DNA of 48,314 bases from Desulfothermus sp964427155 (GTDB lineage: Bacteria > Desulfobacterota > Desulfovibrionia > Desulfovibrionales > Desulfothermaceae): contig CAYRSC010000010.1 of assembly GCA_964427155.1 (NCBI GenBank), forward strand, positions 1 through 48,314, given 5' to 3'. Positions 25,036 through 33,464 of the stretch are shown here, one piece after another (positions within the stretch are counted from its first letter, which is position 1; every line of letters begins with the position of its first letter). The notes under the pieces are model-generated. The model saw nothing but the letters and a program-made list of their open reading frames with translations, did not search any database and was not told the origin of the DNA. Made by a program: the position numbers and the translations under genes.

Positions 25036-25353
25036 GTGATTATGTCCATGATAAATTCCATTGCCCAAAACGCCTATCTAAATGCCTTAAAGAACAATAT
25101 CTCCCAGGGCACTTCCCCGGAAGGCACAAGGGTTACCAGTTTTGAGAAGACTATTGAAGAGTCCCTTGAGAAGGTAAATGAATTACAGGAGCAGAAAAAC
25201 AGGCTCATTGAAGAGTTTGCAGTTGGGGAAAATCAAAACGTCCATGAGGTGATGATTGCCATTCAAAAGGCAGACATTGCCATAAAATTGACCTCTGCAG
25301 TGAGAAACAAGATGCTGGAGGCGTATAAGCAATTGTTGAACATGCCCCTATAG
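25036..25353 (+). CDS. fliE: flagellar hook-basal body protein FliE
   Basis: FliE (105 residues) joins the MS ring to the rod. It is small and helical, with the C-terminal stretch NVHEVMIAIQKADIAIKLTSAVRNKMLEAYKQLLNMPL typical of the family (key residues HEVMIA, KA, RNK, AYxxLxxMP). AGGAGG (25031-25036) overlaps the first ORF codon (GTG at 25036 in the track frame position is ATG-poor); MSMINSIAQNAY may be the true N-terminus at a nearby ATG. Within the flgB operon. Confidence 0.9.
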   Translation: MIMSMINSIAQNAYLNALKNNISQGTSPEGTRVTSFEKTIEESLEKVNELQEQKNRLIEEFAVGENQNVHEVMIAIQKADIAIKLTSAVRNKMLEAYKQLLNMPL

Positions 25354-25375
25354 CAGGTTTAAGGAGTAGGCAATC

Positions 25376-26965
25376 ATGGCAAATCCCCTTGTTAATTGGA
25401 GCAATAGATTAAAGGAGTTGTGGGACAAGGGCACCCTCTCCCAGCGGGTATTGGCGGTTGGGGTACTCTTCTCCCTTACCCTGGTATTTATACTCCTGCT
25501 CTACTGGCTAAATAGAGAGGAATATGCAGTACTATATTCCAAGCTGAGTGAGCAGGACTCTGCTGCTGTGGTATCTTATCTAAAGAAAAAAAAGATCCCC
25601 TTTAAACTTACCAATGGGGGAAATACCATTCTGGTTCCCAAAGACAAGGTATATGAAATAAGGCTGGAGATTGCAGGGCAGGACATTATAGGAAAGGGGA
25701 ATGTGGGTTTTGAGCTCTTTTCCAAGAGCTCTCTGGGACAGACCGAGTTTACAGAACAGATAAATTACCAGCGGGCCCTTCAGGGGGAACTTGCCCGCAC
25801 TATTTCGGCGCTGCCAGTGGTAAAGGCGGCAAGGGTACACCTTGTTCTCCCCAAAAAGTCTCTATTTGTGGAAGAAAGAACCCCTGCATCTGCCTCTATC
25901 CTGGTGGAGCTAAAAAGGGGTAGAGAGCTATCCAAGGAACAGATAAAGAGTATAGTAAACCTGGTGGCCACTGCAGTGGAAGGTCTGGACACCAAACACA
26001 TCACCCTCATAGACAGCAATGGTCATCTCTTATATCGTCCCTCCACAGGCAATGAGTTAGGGCTGAGTAGCTCTCAACTGGAATATAAGATGAATCTGGA
26101 GAAGATGCTCTCAGACCGTATTCAAAATCTCCTCATGCCCGTGATAGGGCCAGGGAAAGTAATAGCAGAAGTAAATGTGGACCTGGACCTGTCAGAAAAG
26201 AAGATATACAAGGAGGTCTACGACCCTAATCAGACCGCCATAAGGAGTGAACAAAAGATAACCGAGACCTCCCGTGGAACTGCCCAGGCCGCTCAATCCA
26301 CTGTCTCAGGGGTAAAGTACCAGGGGGCAGGTCCTGGCACCACAACCACCCAGCAATCCCAGAGGAACCAAAAGACCGTAAACTATGAGGTAAGCAAGGA
26401 AGAACAGACCGTGGTGGTGCCTCGGGGGGAGATATCCCATCTAACAGTTGCAGTATTGGTGGATGGGACCTATAAAATAAAGAACGGGAAAAAGGTATAT
26501 ATCCCACGTTCCCAAAAGGAACTTGCCCAGATAAAGGAATTGGTTAAAAATGCAGTTGGATTTGATCCAAAAAGAGGAGACACTATTGAGGTAACATCCA
26601 TGCAATTCTCTCCCCTTGAGATTCCAGGCCCAAGTTTCTGGCAGGTGCTTCTGGACTATCTCCAGAGGTTCTTAACTCCCATCTTGAACTCCGTGATAAT
26701 ACTGCTATTCCTCCTCCTGGTGGTGAGGCCTGTGGTCCTCTCCATTATCAAGCCCAAGGTTGAGGAGGAAGAGGCAGAGGTGGAGGAACTCCCTGAGGCA
26801 GAAGAGGCCATGGAGCCCCAGCTCACAGAAGAAGAACTGGCGGCCCTTGAGGCAAAAAAGCCCTTTGAGGAGCTGAAGATGAAGGTGGCCACAATCCTTG
26901 ACAAACATACAGATGAGGCCATTACCATAATCAAAAAGTGGATGAAGGAAGAGGTGAGGAAATAG
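25376..26965 (+). CDS. fliF: flagellar MS-ring protein FliF
   Basis: FliF (529 residues) forms the inner-membrane ring of the flagellar motor. A first membrane helix lies at about 25-45 (VLAVGVLFSLTLVFILLLYWL). Periplasmic ring-building motifs include LYSKLSEQDSAAVVSYL, FTEQINYQRALQGELARTI and AARVHLVLPKKSLFVEE. A low-complexity Gly/Thr/Gln region (around 310-335) precedes EVSKEEQTVV. A second membrane helix is at about 430-460, and the acidic cytoplasmic tail (EEEEAEVEE to the end) carries the FliG-binding segment. All expected domains are present. Confidence 0.96.
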   Translation: MANPLVNWSNRLKELWDKGTLSQRVLAVGVLFSLTLVFILLLYWLNREEYAVLYSKLSEQDSAAVVSYLKKKKIPFKLTNGGNTILVPKDKVYEIRLEIAGQDIIGKGNVGFELFSKSSLGQTEFTEQINYQRALQGELARTISALPVVKAARVHLVLPKKSLFVEERTPASASILVELKRGRELSKEQIKSIVNLVATAVEGLDTKHITLIDSNGHLLYRPSTGNELGLSSSQLEYKMNLEKMLSDRIQNLLMPVIGPGKVIAEVNVDLDLSEKKIYKEVYDPNQTAIRSEQKITETSRGTAQAAQSTVSGVKYQGAGPGTTTTQQSQRNQKTVNYEVSKEEQTVVVPRGEISHLTVAVLVDGTYKIKNGKKVYIPRSQKELAQIKELVKNAVGFDPKRGDTIEVTSMQFSPLEIPGPSFWQVLLDYLQRFLTPILNSVIILLFLLLVVRPVVLSIIKPKVEEEEAEVEELPEAEEAMEPQLTEEELAALEAKKPFEELKMKVATILDKHTDEAITIIKKWMKEEVRK

Positions 26966-26998
26966 GCCCCTACCCTCAAACCCAATGCGGAGACATTT

Positions 26999-28012
26999 AT
27001 GGAGATAAAGGACGCAAAGGACCTAACTGGGGTACAAAAGACTGCAATACTCCTGCTTGCCCTGGGGGAAGAATATGTAAAAAAGATATTCAAGGAACTG
27101 GACAGGGATGAGATAGTAAAGGTGAGCAGGGCAATGGTGGAGCTGGAGACCGTGCCACAAGAGATAGTGGAAGAGGTACTAAAGGAATTTAATGAGACAT
27201 ACCTGGCAGGGGCAGGGGCAATTGTGGGAGGGGTATCCCAGGCAAAGAGGCTCCTGGCAAAGGCCCTGGAGGGAGAAAGCGTAGAAGAGATAATGAAACG
27301 ACTGGAATATGACTATAAACCACCTCCTTTTAAGGGACTGGAGCACTACAGTCCCACTGTTATGGCCCAGATATTGTCCAATGAACACCCCCAGACCCTG
27401 GCCCTTATATTGGGACACCTACCCCCCAACCAGGCGGCAGAGGTGCTCAAAAACCTCCCTGCAGGGGTAAGACCAGAGGTGCTTCTAAGGCTTGCAAAAC
27501 TGGAGACTGTGCCCCTGGAGATGCTCTATGAGGTGGACAGTGTATTAAAAGAACAGCTTGAGGCAATGGGAGGAGAGGGACAAAAGGTGGGAGGTGTCCA
27601 GGCAGTGGCAGAGATACTAAATGCCACTGAACGTTCCATAGAGGAAGAGGTCCTATCTGAAATAGAGACCGAATCTCCCCAGATGGCAGAACAGATAAGG
27701 GAACTCATGTTCGTATTTGAGGATATAAAGAACCTAGATGACCGCTCAATCCGCGAATTACTAAAGGAGATCTCCAATGAGGACCTCACCCTTGCCCTAA
27801 AGGGGGCCTCTGACGAACTCAAGGAAAAATTCTTTGCCAACCTCTCTGAAAGGGCCGCCACCATGATCAAGGAGGACCTGGAGATAATGGGTCCAGTGAG
27901 ACTCTCTGATGTGGAAAATGCCCAGAGAAACATTGTGAGGATAGTGAGAAAACTGGAGGCAGAGGGCAGGATAGTAATAGCTGGAAAGGGAGGGGAGGAT
28001 GTCCTCATCTAA
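26999..28012 (+). CDS. fliG: flagellar motor switch protein FliG
   Basis: Rotor protein of 337 residues that contacts FliF, FliM and the stator. N-terminal GVQKTAILLLALGEEYVKKIF binds FliF; the middle domain has the conserved EHPQTLALILGHLP; the C-terminal torque domain has IRELMFVFEDIKNLDDRSIRELLKEI with the charged residues that meet MotA. Starts 33 nt after fliF and overlaps fliH by 14 nt. Confidence 0.96.
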   Translation: MEIKDAKDLTGVQKTAILLLALGEEYVKKIFKELDRDEIVKVSRAMVELETVPQEIVEEVLKEFNETYLAGAGAIVGGVSQAKRLLAKALEGESVEEIMKRLEYDYKPPPFKGLEHYSPTVMAQILSNEHPQTLALILGHLPPNQAAEVLKNLPAGVRPEVLLRLAKLETVPLEMLYEVDSVLKEQLEAMGGEGQKVGGVQAVAEILNATERSIEEEVLSEIETESPQMAEQIRELMFVFEDIKNLDDRSIRELLKEISNEDLTLALKGASDELKEKFFANLSERAATMIKEDLEIMGPVRLSDVENAQRNIVRIVRKLEAEGRIVIAGKGGEDVLI

Positions 28013-28697
28013 GGGTCGCATATTCATAGGCCAGAGCGGCCTTGTAATGGATGAGGTGGAGTTTACTCACAGGCAAAAGATGGAGCAGATATGGGATGAG
28101 GAGACTGAAAAGAGGTTTATAGAAAAGATAAAACAAAAGGCCACCCAACAGGCAAAGGCCATTGTGGAAGAGGCAAAGACAGAGGCGCTTGAGATAAAAA
28201 GGAGGGCCTATGAGGAGGGCTATAAGCAAGGAAAAGAAGATGCCCAGAAGGAAATAGAATCTCTAAAGACAGAGACCTCCCAGCGGCTCATATCTATCTT
28301 AAAGGATATTGAATCTCAAAAGGCAAAGATATGGGAGCAGTTCAGCGAGGATCTCCTTATACTTATTGACACCTGTGTAAAAAAGGTCCTAACTGTATCC
28401 TTTGAGGAGCACAAAAAAAAGGTCCTTGAATCCCTGCTCTCCAGGTCCCTGGATCTAGTTGAAGAAAAGAGGGAGATAGTGCTGGCCCTGAGTGAAGAGG
28501 ACAGGGGCCTCCTGGAAGAGATACTGAAAGAGGTGAGAAAAGATTATCCACATATCCAGAAGTGGAATATAGAGTGGAGGACAGACATACCCTCAGGCTC
28601 TGTTATTATAGAGACCAGAGATAGCAGGATAGAGGATTCCTTTAAAGATAGGATGGAACAGGTACTAACCCTGCTGGATGAGATATCTTCCCCCTAA
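27999..28697 (+). CDS. fliH: flagellar assembly protein FliH
   Basis: FliH (232 residues) is the regulator and stator-like partner of the FliI ATPase. The N-terminal half is a long coiled coil rich in Lys, Glu and Ala, with AKAIVEEAKTEALEIKRRAYEEGYKQGKEDAQKEIE seen in family members; the C-terminal half is a HrpE/YscL-like domain that binds FliI. It overlaps the end of fliG by 14 nt in another frame, so coupling is likely. Sequence conservation in this family is low; position between fliG and fliI confirms it. Confidence 0.88.
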   Translation: MSSSKGRIFIGQSGLVMDEVEFTHRQKMEQIWDEETEKRFIEKIKQKATQQAKAIVEEAKTEALEIKRRAYEEGYKQGKEDAQKEIESLKTETSQRLISILKDIESQKAKIWEQFSEDLLILIDTCVKKVLTVSFEEHKKKVLESLLSRSLDLVEEKREIVLALSEEDRGLLEEILKEVRKDYPHIQKWNIEWRTDIPSGSVIIETRDSRIEDSFKDRMEQVLTLLDEISSP

Positions 28698-28721
28698 GGT
28701 GCGTCAGATGGGGACCAGGGC

Positions 28722-30023
28722 ATGGACATAAAAGAGGCAACAGAGGCCATAGAGAAGCTGGAATTTACCAGGACCTATGGAAAGGTAAACAAGGTCATTG
28801 GCCTGGTGGTAGAGGGTCGCGGTCTGAAGACATCTATTGGGTCAGTGTGTGAGATAGTCCTGGACAAGGAGAATACATTTCCCGCAGAGGTGGTGGGCTT
28901 CAGAAATTCCACAGTGCTTTTAATGCCCTATGGAGAGGTAAGGGGTATTGGTCCTGGTGCCCTTATCAAGAACTCCTCCATCCCCCCCAACTATCCTGTG
29001 GGCCCGGCACTACTTGGACGGGTGGTGGACTGTTTTGGCAACCCCTTAGATAACCACGGACCCATCAGGCCAGAGACATTTTATCCCCTTTATGCAGAGC
29101 CCCTAAACCCCCTTACCCGAAGAAAGATCTCTGAGCCTCTGGATGTGGGTGTGAGGGCCATAAATGGTCTCTTGACCCTGGGAAAGGGACAGAGGGTGGG
29201 GATAATGGCGGGTTCAGGGGTTGGCAAGTCCACACTCCTGGGGATGATTGCCAGATATACCAGCGCAGACATAAACGTAATATGCCTGGTGGGTGAAAGG
29301 GGAAGAGAAGTAAGGGAATTTATTGAGGACTCTCTGGGGGAAGAAGGAATAAAAAGGTCGGTGGTGGTGGTGGCCACCTCAGATATGAGTCCACTTCTTC
29401 GGATGAGAGCCGCATATGCGGCCACCACCATAGCAGAATTCTTCAGGGACCAGGGAATGGATGTATTACTTATGATGGATTCTGTAACCAGATTTGCCAT
29501 GGCCTCCAGGGAGATAGGTCTGGCCATTGGTGAACCCCCAACCAGTAGAGGATATACCCCCTCAGTATTCTCCCAGCTACCAAAGCTATTGGAGAGGGCT
29601 GGAACCAGCCATAAGGGTAGTATTACTGGGATATATACAGTCCTGGTGGAAGGGGATGACTTTACTGAACCTATTGCTGATGCTGTGCGCTCCATCCTGG
29701 ATGGCCATATTGTACTCACCAGGGAACTGGCGGACCTGGGACACTATCCCGCCATAGATGTATTAAAGAGTATAAGCAGGCTCCGTTCTGCCATTGTGGA
29801 CAAAGAGGTCCTGAGGGCGGGAAACACCTTACTTTCCCTCCTGGCCACCTATAAGCGGGTGGAGGATATGATAAATATAGGTGCATATTCCAGGGGTTCC
29901 AACCCTGAAATAGATAGGGCCATAGAAAAGATAGACGCCATAAATTCCTATCTACGCCAGGATGTGGAAGAAAGATGTACATTAGAGGAAAGCCTTTCTG
30001 CACTCTCCTCTATTGTCTCATAA
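28722..30023 (+). CDS. fliI: flagellum-specific ATP synthase FliI
   Basis: FliI (433 residues) is the hexameric ATPase of the flagellar export apparatus. Walker A is in IMAGSGVGKSTLLGMIA, with the catalytic-Glu and signature regions LVGERGREVREFIED, VVVVATSDMSPLLRMRAAY and LLMMDSVTRFAMASREIGLAIGEPP. The N-terminal beta-barrel (GKVNKVIGLVVEGRG) is present. It ends the flagellar run; the customary fliJ does not follow, and nicotianamine-synthase-like genes do instead, 28 nt later. Confidence 0.96.
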   Translation: MDIKEATEAIEKLEFTRTYGKVNKVIGLVVEGRGLKTSIGSVCEIVLDKENTFPAEVVGFRNSTVLLMPYGEVRGIGPGALIKNSSIPPNYPVGPALLGRVVDCFGNPLDNHGPIRPETFYPLYAEPLNPLTRRKISEPLDVGVRAINGLLTLGKGQRVGIMAGSGVGKSTLLGMIARYTSADINVICLVGERGREVREFIEDSLGEEGIKRSVVVVATSDMSPLLRMRAAYAATTIAEFFRDQGMDVLLMMDSVTRFAMASREIGLAIGEPPTSRGYTPSVFSQLPKLLERAGTSHKGSITGIYTVLVEGDDFTEPIADAVRSILDGHIVLTRELADLGHYPAIDVLKSISRLRSAIVDKEVLRAGNTLLSLLATYKRVEDMINIGAYSRGSNPEIDRAIEKIDAINSYLRQDVEERCTLEESLSALSSIVS

Positions 30024-30051
30024 AGTCACCATCAAAAAAGGATAACAAAAA

Positions 30052-30933
30052 ATGCACGACTTACCTTTTGAGCATGCCCATCAGTTGACTGACAGGGAGT
30101 TTGAAGGATGTTGTAAGAATTGTGAACACAGTGAAGAGATAATAAAAGAGCATATCCTGGGCTTCTACGAAAAGATACGCCATTTTACTCCCCATAAGTT
30201 GAGGGAATTACCAGTGCAGAGGCTCTATAATCTATATCAGGTGCTAGACGACATAGCCAACCTGAAAGCAGGGGACAGATTGGCAAGTCTGGTCCTGGCA
30301 GACAAGGATATAGAGGGGGTGCTTCCCACCATCAGATATTATTATGCCATCTTCTTTGACGTGCATGAGGAGTCCTTTGTAAGGGAGCTTATATCCTCTC
30401 CTGCCCCCAAGGAATTTATTAATACCTTTCCCCTCCTGGATAAGTACCGTGAACTCATAAGAAACCAGATGAAAGAACTCTCTCCTTCACAGGGGCAGAC
30501 CATGGTTTTTCTGGGATGTGGAGCATTTCCCATCTCCCCTATCCTGGTGGCATCCCTTTATAATACAAGGGTAATTGGGATAGATAAGAATCCCCAGAAA
30601 GTAGAGTTGGCCAGAAGGTGTATAGAGGCACTTGGACTTAAAGATATTGAGATCATAGAAGGGGATGAGAGGGTGATTTCTTCATTGGATCCGGATATCA
30701 TCTCCATAGCCGCTCTTGCCCAACCCAAAAAAAGGATCTTTAAAAACATCTATAACCTCCTCACAAGAAGAAGGTGCGTGGTATGTTGTCGTACATATTC
30801 AGGTCTAAAGGCCCTCTTGTATTATCCCCTACAAAAACAAGACATTGAAGGATTTGTAATAAAGAGAGAAATACGTCCCCTGGGGAGGGCAAATAATACT
30901 GTGGTCTTTCTGGAGAGATGTGATAATGCATGA
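30052..30933 (+). CDS. nicotianamine-synthase-like protein, copy 1
   Basis: The 293 residues resemble nicotianamine synthase (NAS) and bacterial CntL-type aminobutanoyl transferases, SAM-dependent enzymes that build nicotianamine-type metal chelators. A helical N-terminal domain precedes a Rossmann core with VFLGCGAFPISPILVASL (about 152-169), VIGIDKNPQKVELARRCIEALG and the C-terminal PLGRANNTVVFLERC, the NAS 'NxVVxxxR' ending. An N-terminal CCKNC cluster (Cys20, 21, 24) is unusual for the family. AAGGA lies 8 nt before the ATG. It starts 28 nt after fliI and overlaps copy 2. Product unknown; no opine dehydrogenase or amino-acid racemase is in the window. Confidence 0.75.
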   Translation: MHDLPFEHAHQLTDREFEGCCKNCEHSEEIIKEHILGFYEKIRHFTPHKLRELPVQRLYNLYQVLDDIANLKAGDRLASLVLADKDIEGVLPTIRYYYAIFFDVHEESFVRELISSPAPKEFINTFPLLDKYRELIRNQMKELSPSQGQTMVFLGCGAFPISPILVASLYNTRVIGIDKNPQKVELARRCIEALGLKDIEIIEGDERVISSLDPDIISIAALAQPKKRIFKNIYNLLTRRRCVVCCRTYSGLKALLYYPLQKQDIEGFVIKREIRPLGRANNTVVFLERCDNA

Positions 30934-31723
30934 AATAAAAAGGGAAATACTCAGGATAAGGGAACAGATAAGGTCCCTAAGGCCCCACCAAATATTACAT
31001 GTAGAGGATAAGGAGATCTCTTCTGCCTTTAGCAGGCTGGATGAAATAGCGGCCACAGAGGTGCAAGAGGAGGTTCTAACAGGACTGGAGAAGGACCCAG
31101 AGATCAAGAGGGCAATACCTGATATTGCATCATTTAGAAGGGCATTTGGCCTAAAGCTGGAGCTTCAACAGGTGCATATCCTCCTTAAAAGCACTCATCC
31201 TTGGAAAGAAATCCGTAACTTTTTATTCTATCCCAATTATGAAAAACTGGCCCAGATGGAATTTTATGGCTCTGGACTGAAAAAGGGAGACAAGGTGGTA
31301 TTTGTGGGTAGTGGCCCCCTCCCCATGAGCCTTATCATGCTCTCTAAGCTCTTTCACATCCACGGTATTGGCATAGAAAGAGAAAAGGAATACGCCATAT
31401 TGTCCACCCGTCTCATAAATCACCTCTCCCTGGGAAAATACATCCGCATTATAACAGGAGACCATACCCTGGTTCCTGCCTTAAAAAAGACTTTCTCCCT
31501 CTATATGGTGGCCTCAGCCGCCTATCCTAAGGGGGAGATATTCTCTGTACTTGGAAGATACCTCCCCCCTGGTGCAAAGATATCTTACCGCACCTATGAA
31601 AAGGGACTCAGACGCCTATTCTGCGACTTTCACATCCCCCTCCCTCCCCAATTAAGGGAGTTAAAACGCATCCACCCCACCCCCCCTGTGAACAATAGCG
31701 TGGTAATACTCCAGAGGGTCTAA
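30926..31723 (+). CDS. nicotianamine-synthase-like protein, copy 2
   Basis: A second, diverged NAS-like protein of 265 residues (ATG 30926, 8 nt after GGAGAG; the upstream GTG at 30920 is too close to it). Core motifs: VVFVGSGPLPMSLIMLSKL, GIGIEREKEYAILSTRLINHL, VASAAYPKGEIFSVLGRYLPPGAKISYRTYEKGLRRLF and the C-terminal TPPVNNSVVILQRV. Its overlap with copy 1 implies coupled, near-equal production. It could be a second transferase, acting in sequence on the first product, or the second half of a heterodimer. A good match to the family fold; the acceptor and chain length cannot be read from the sequence. A 118-nt gap follows before the acyl-CoA operon. Confidence 0.72.
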   Translation: MHEIKREILRIREQIRSLRPHQILHVEDKEISSAFSRLDEIAATEVQEEVLTGLEKDPEIKRAIPDIASFRRAFGLKLELQQVHILLKSTHPWKEIRNFLFYPNYEKLAQMEFYGSGLKKGDKVVFVGSGPLPMSLIMLSKLFHIHGIGIEREKEYAILSTRLINHLSLGKYIRIITGDHTLVPALKKTFSLYMVASAAYPKGEIFSVLGRYLPPGAKISYRTYEKGLRRLFCDFHIPLPPQLRELKRIHPTPPVNNSVVILQRV

Positions 31724-31767
31724 TCTTTTTCCTAAAAAATACTGGAAATTATTCCTTGAATGTTTTA

Positions 31768-31787
31768 TTAAATGAGCGCTCAGTCAA
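31768..31787. promoter_or_regulatory. palindromic operator, TetR-type candidate
   Basis: A 20-nt imperfect palindrome centred on the perfect 10-mer TGAGCGCTCA (31773-31782); the outer 5-nt arms match at 3 of 5. This resembles the TGA-rich palindromes bound by TetR/AcrR-family acyl-CoA regulators of beta-oxidation genes, an inference from pattern. It sits 54 nt before an operon of acyl-CoA enzymes. No TetR gene lies in the window. Confidence 0.55.
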
Positions 31788-31793
31788 ATAGGA

Positions 31794-31807
31794 TGACCTT
31801 ATGGTCA
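31794..31807. promoter_or_regulatory. second inverted repeat in the acyl-CoA operon leader
   Basis: TGACC-TTAT-GGTCA, a 14-nt inverted repeat, starts 7 nt after the previous palindrome and 34 nt before the hydratase ATG. It may be a second regulator site. No clear -10/-35 could be placed in this gap, so the promoter position is not certain. Confidence 0.4.
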
Positions 31808-31840
31808 GGGGATATTACCTTTTAAGCGAAGGAGGAGGAC

Positions 31841-33463
31841 ATGGCACTGAGATTAGAGGCACTGGGAGAGGAGATTGGCCCCCTGGAGAAGGAATATTCA
31901 TGGAGGGATGTGATATTGTATGCCCTTGGAGTGGGAGCAGGTTTTGATGAATTAGAATATGTATATGAAAAAGGGCTAAAGGTCATACCCACCTTTTCCA
32001 TAGCCGCGGTATTTGATTTCCTCATCCATCTATGGGAAAAATCAGGGATAAACCTCGCAGGTCTGCTTCATGGGGAACAGGAGATAGAGTTTCACTCTCC
32101 CCTCCCTTCTCAAGGAAGACTTATAACCAGAGGAAGGATAATCCATTTCTATGATATGGGGGACAGGGGGGCCCTGGTGGTTGGCAGGTCAGAGACCACA
32201 GATGGGGAGGGAAAGATGCTCTTTACTGGCACCACCACCCTTGTGGCACGATTAGATGGAAACTTTGGGGGAGAGGCCCCTCCCAAAGGCAATATTAAGT
32301 ATCCAGAAAAGGAGCCTGATTATATAATAGAAGACTCTCCCTCTCCCAATCAACCGCTTATCTACCGACTTTCAGGGGACTTCTTTCCCCTGCACGTGGA
32401 TCCAGATTTTGCCAGGAGTGCGGGATTCAAAGGGCCCATAATGCACGGGCTCTGCACCCTGGGGTTTGCATGCAGGGCATGCATAAAGGCCATTGTCCCA
32501 GGGGCTCCAGAGAGGGTAAAAAAGATCTCCTGCAGGTTTTCAAGGCCCCTGTATCCTGGCACTCCCATAAAGACCCTTATCTGGAAAACAGGTCCTGGAA
32601 GTGCCCTCTACAGGGTGATAAATGCCCACACAGGAGAGATAGTGCTAGATAAGGGCCAGTTTCAATGGAAGGAGGAGCAGGGGCATCATAAAAAAAAACA
32701 TAAAAATGGCCTGCTCCTACTTAGAGGGGACAAGGAAGTCCTCTCTTTTATAAAAGGGGCTGTGGAGGAGATAGAAGAGAAATCCCTTGAAATAAATGAG
32801 GGGGATGCCGAAGATGGGGAGGTGGTAAAAGGTCCCATAGAGGGTCTCATTTTTGCCCTTCCCCCCTCTCCTCCCCCATGCCCCTTTGAAAATATCTCTG
32901 TGGTCCAATGGAGAGAGAGGTTAACCTCTACCCTTGGGAGCCTCTTCACCCTGAGCAAGGATGTATTTTCCAGGATGAAATCCAGAGGAAAGGGCAGGAT
33001 AATATTTATAATATCCCCCCTGGGATTTTATGGGGAGCAGGGATACTCCCTTGTGTGTACTGAATCCATGGCAGTGCTGGGGTTTGCTAACACCTTAAAG
33101 GAGGAGGGAGAAAAATATAACATAGGGGTAAATGTGCTCGCCCCTGCAATAGGCCCTTATCTCCCTGTAAGCCACCATGAAGGAGTATCCAGGAAGATTA
33201 TGGGAAACCTATTGCTCCATCTACTTTCAAAAGATGCTTCAACTGGAAGGATATACCTTGTCTGTGGGGAAAATGTTCATCACATCTCTCTCAGGACAGG
33301 AGAGGGAGTAGTCCTCTCCAGGGGGGAACAGGTCCCTGAAGTGGAGGAGATAAGGGACCACATAAGGGAGATATGCTCTCTCAAACACACCAGGACATAT
33401 AAGAATCTGGGGCATCAACTTATATCTCTACTGGAGATTACAGAAAACATTCAAGGGAGGTGA
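31841..33463 (+). CDS. (R)-specific enoyl-CoA hydratase (hydratase-2/MaoC) fused to a degenerate SDR domain
   Basis: Residues 1-280 are a hydratase-2 double hot-dog like the MFE-2 hydratase: YSWRDVILYALGVGAG, VIPTFSIAAVFDF, HGEQEIEFHSPLP and YRLSGDFFPLHVDPDFA (175-191). The catalytic Asp180 and His185 are kept; the usual Asn between them is Phe182. Residues ~290-520 follow the short-chain dehydrogenase fold (WRERLTSTLGSLFTLSKDV, GRIIFIISPLGFYGEQGY, EKYNIGVNVLAPAIG) and align with the SDR encoded two genes downstream, but the nucleotide-binding glycine loop is missing and the catalytic Tyr and Lys positions are Val and Ser. The SDR half is thus probably structural. First gene of the operon; GGAGGAGGAC precedes the ATG. 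Confidence 0.82.
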   Translation: MALRLEALGEEIGPLEKEYSWRDVILYALGVGAGFDELEYVYEKGLKVIPTFSIAAVFDFLIHLWEKSGINLAGLLHGEQEIEFHSPLPSQGRLITRGRIIHFYDMGDRGALVVGRSETTDGEGKMLFTGTTTLVARLDGNFGGEAPPKGNIKYPEKEPDYIIEDSPSPNQPLIYRLSGDFFPLHVDPDFARSAGFKGPIMHGLCTLGFACRACIKAIVPGAPERVKKISCRFSRPLYPGTPIKTLIWKTGPGSALYRVINAHTGEIVLDKGQFQWKEEQGHHKKKHKNGLLLLRGDKEVLSFIKGAVEEIEEKSLEINEGDAEDGEVVKGPIEGLIFALPPSPPPCPFENISVVQWRERLTSTLGSLFTLSKDVFSRMKSRGKGRIIFIISPLGFYGEQGYSLVCTESMAVLGFANTLKEEGEKYNIGVNVLAPAIGPYLPVSHHEGVSRKIMGNLLLHLLSKDASTGRIYLVCGENVHHISLRTGEGVVLSRGEQVPEVEEIRDHIREICSLKHTRTYKNLGHQLISLLEITENIQGR

Positions 33464-33464
33464 A

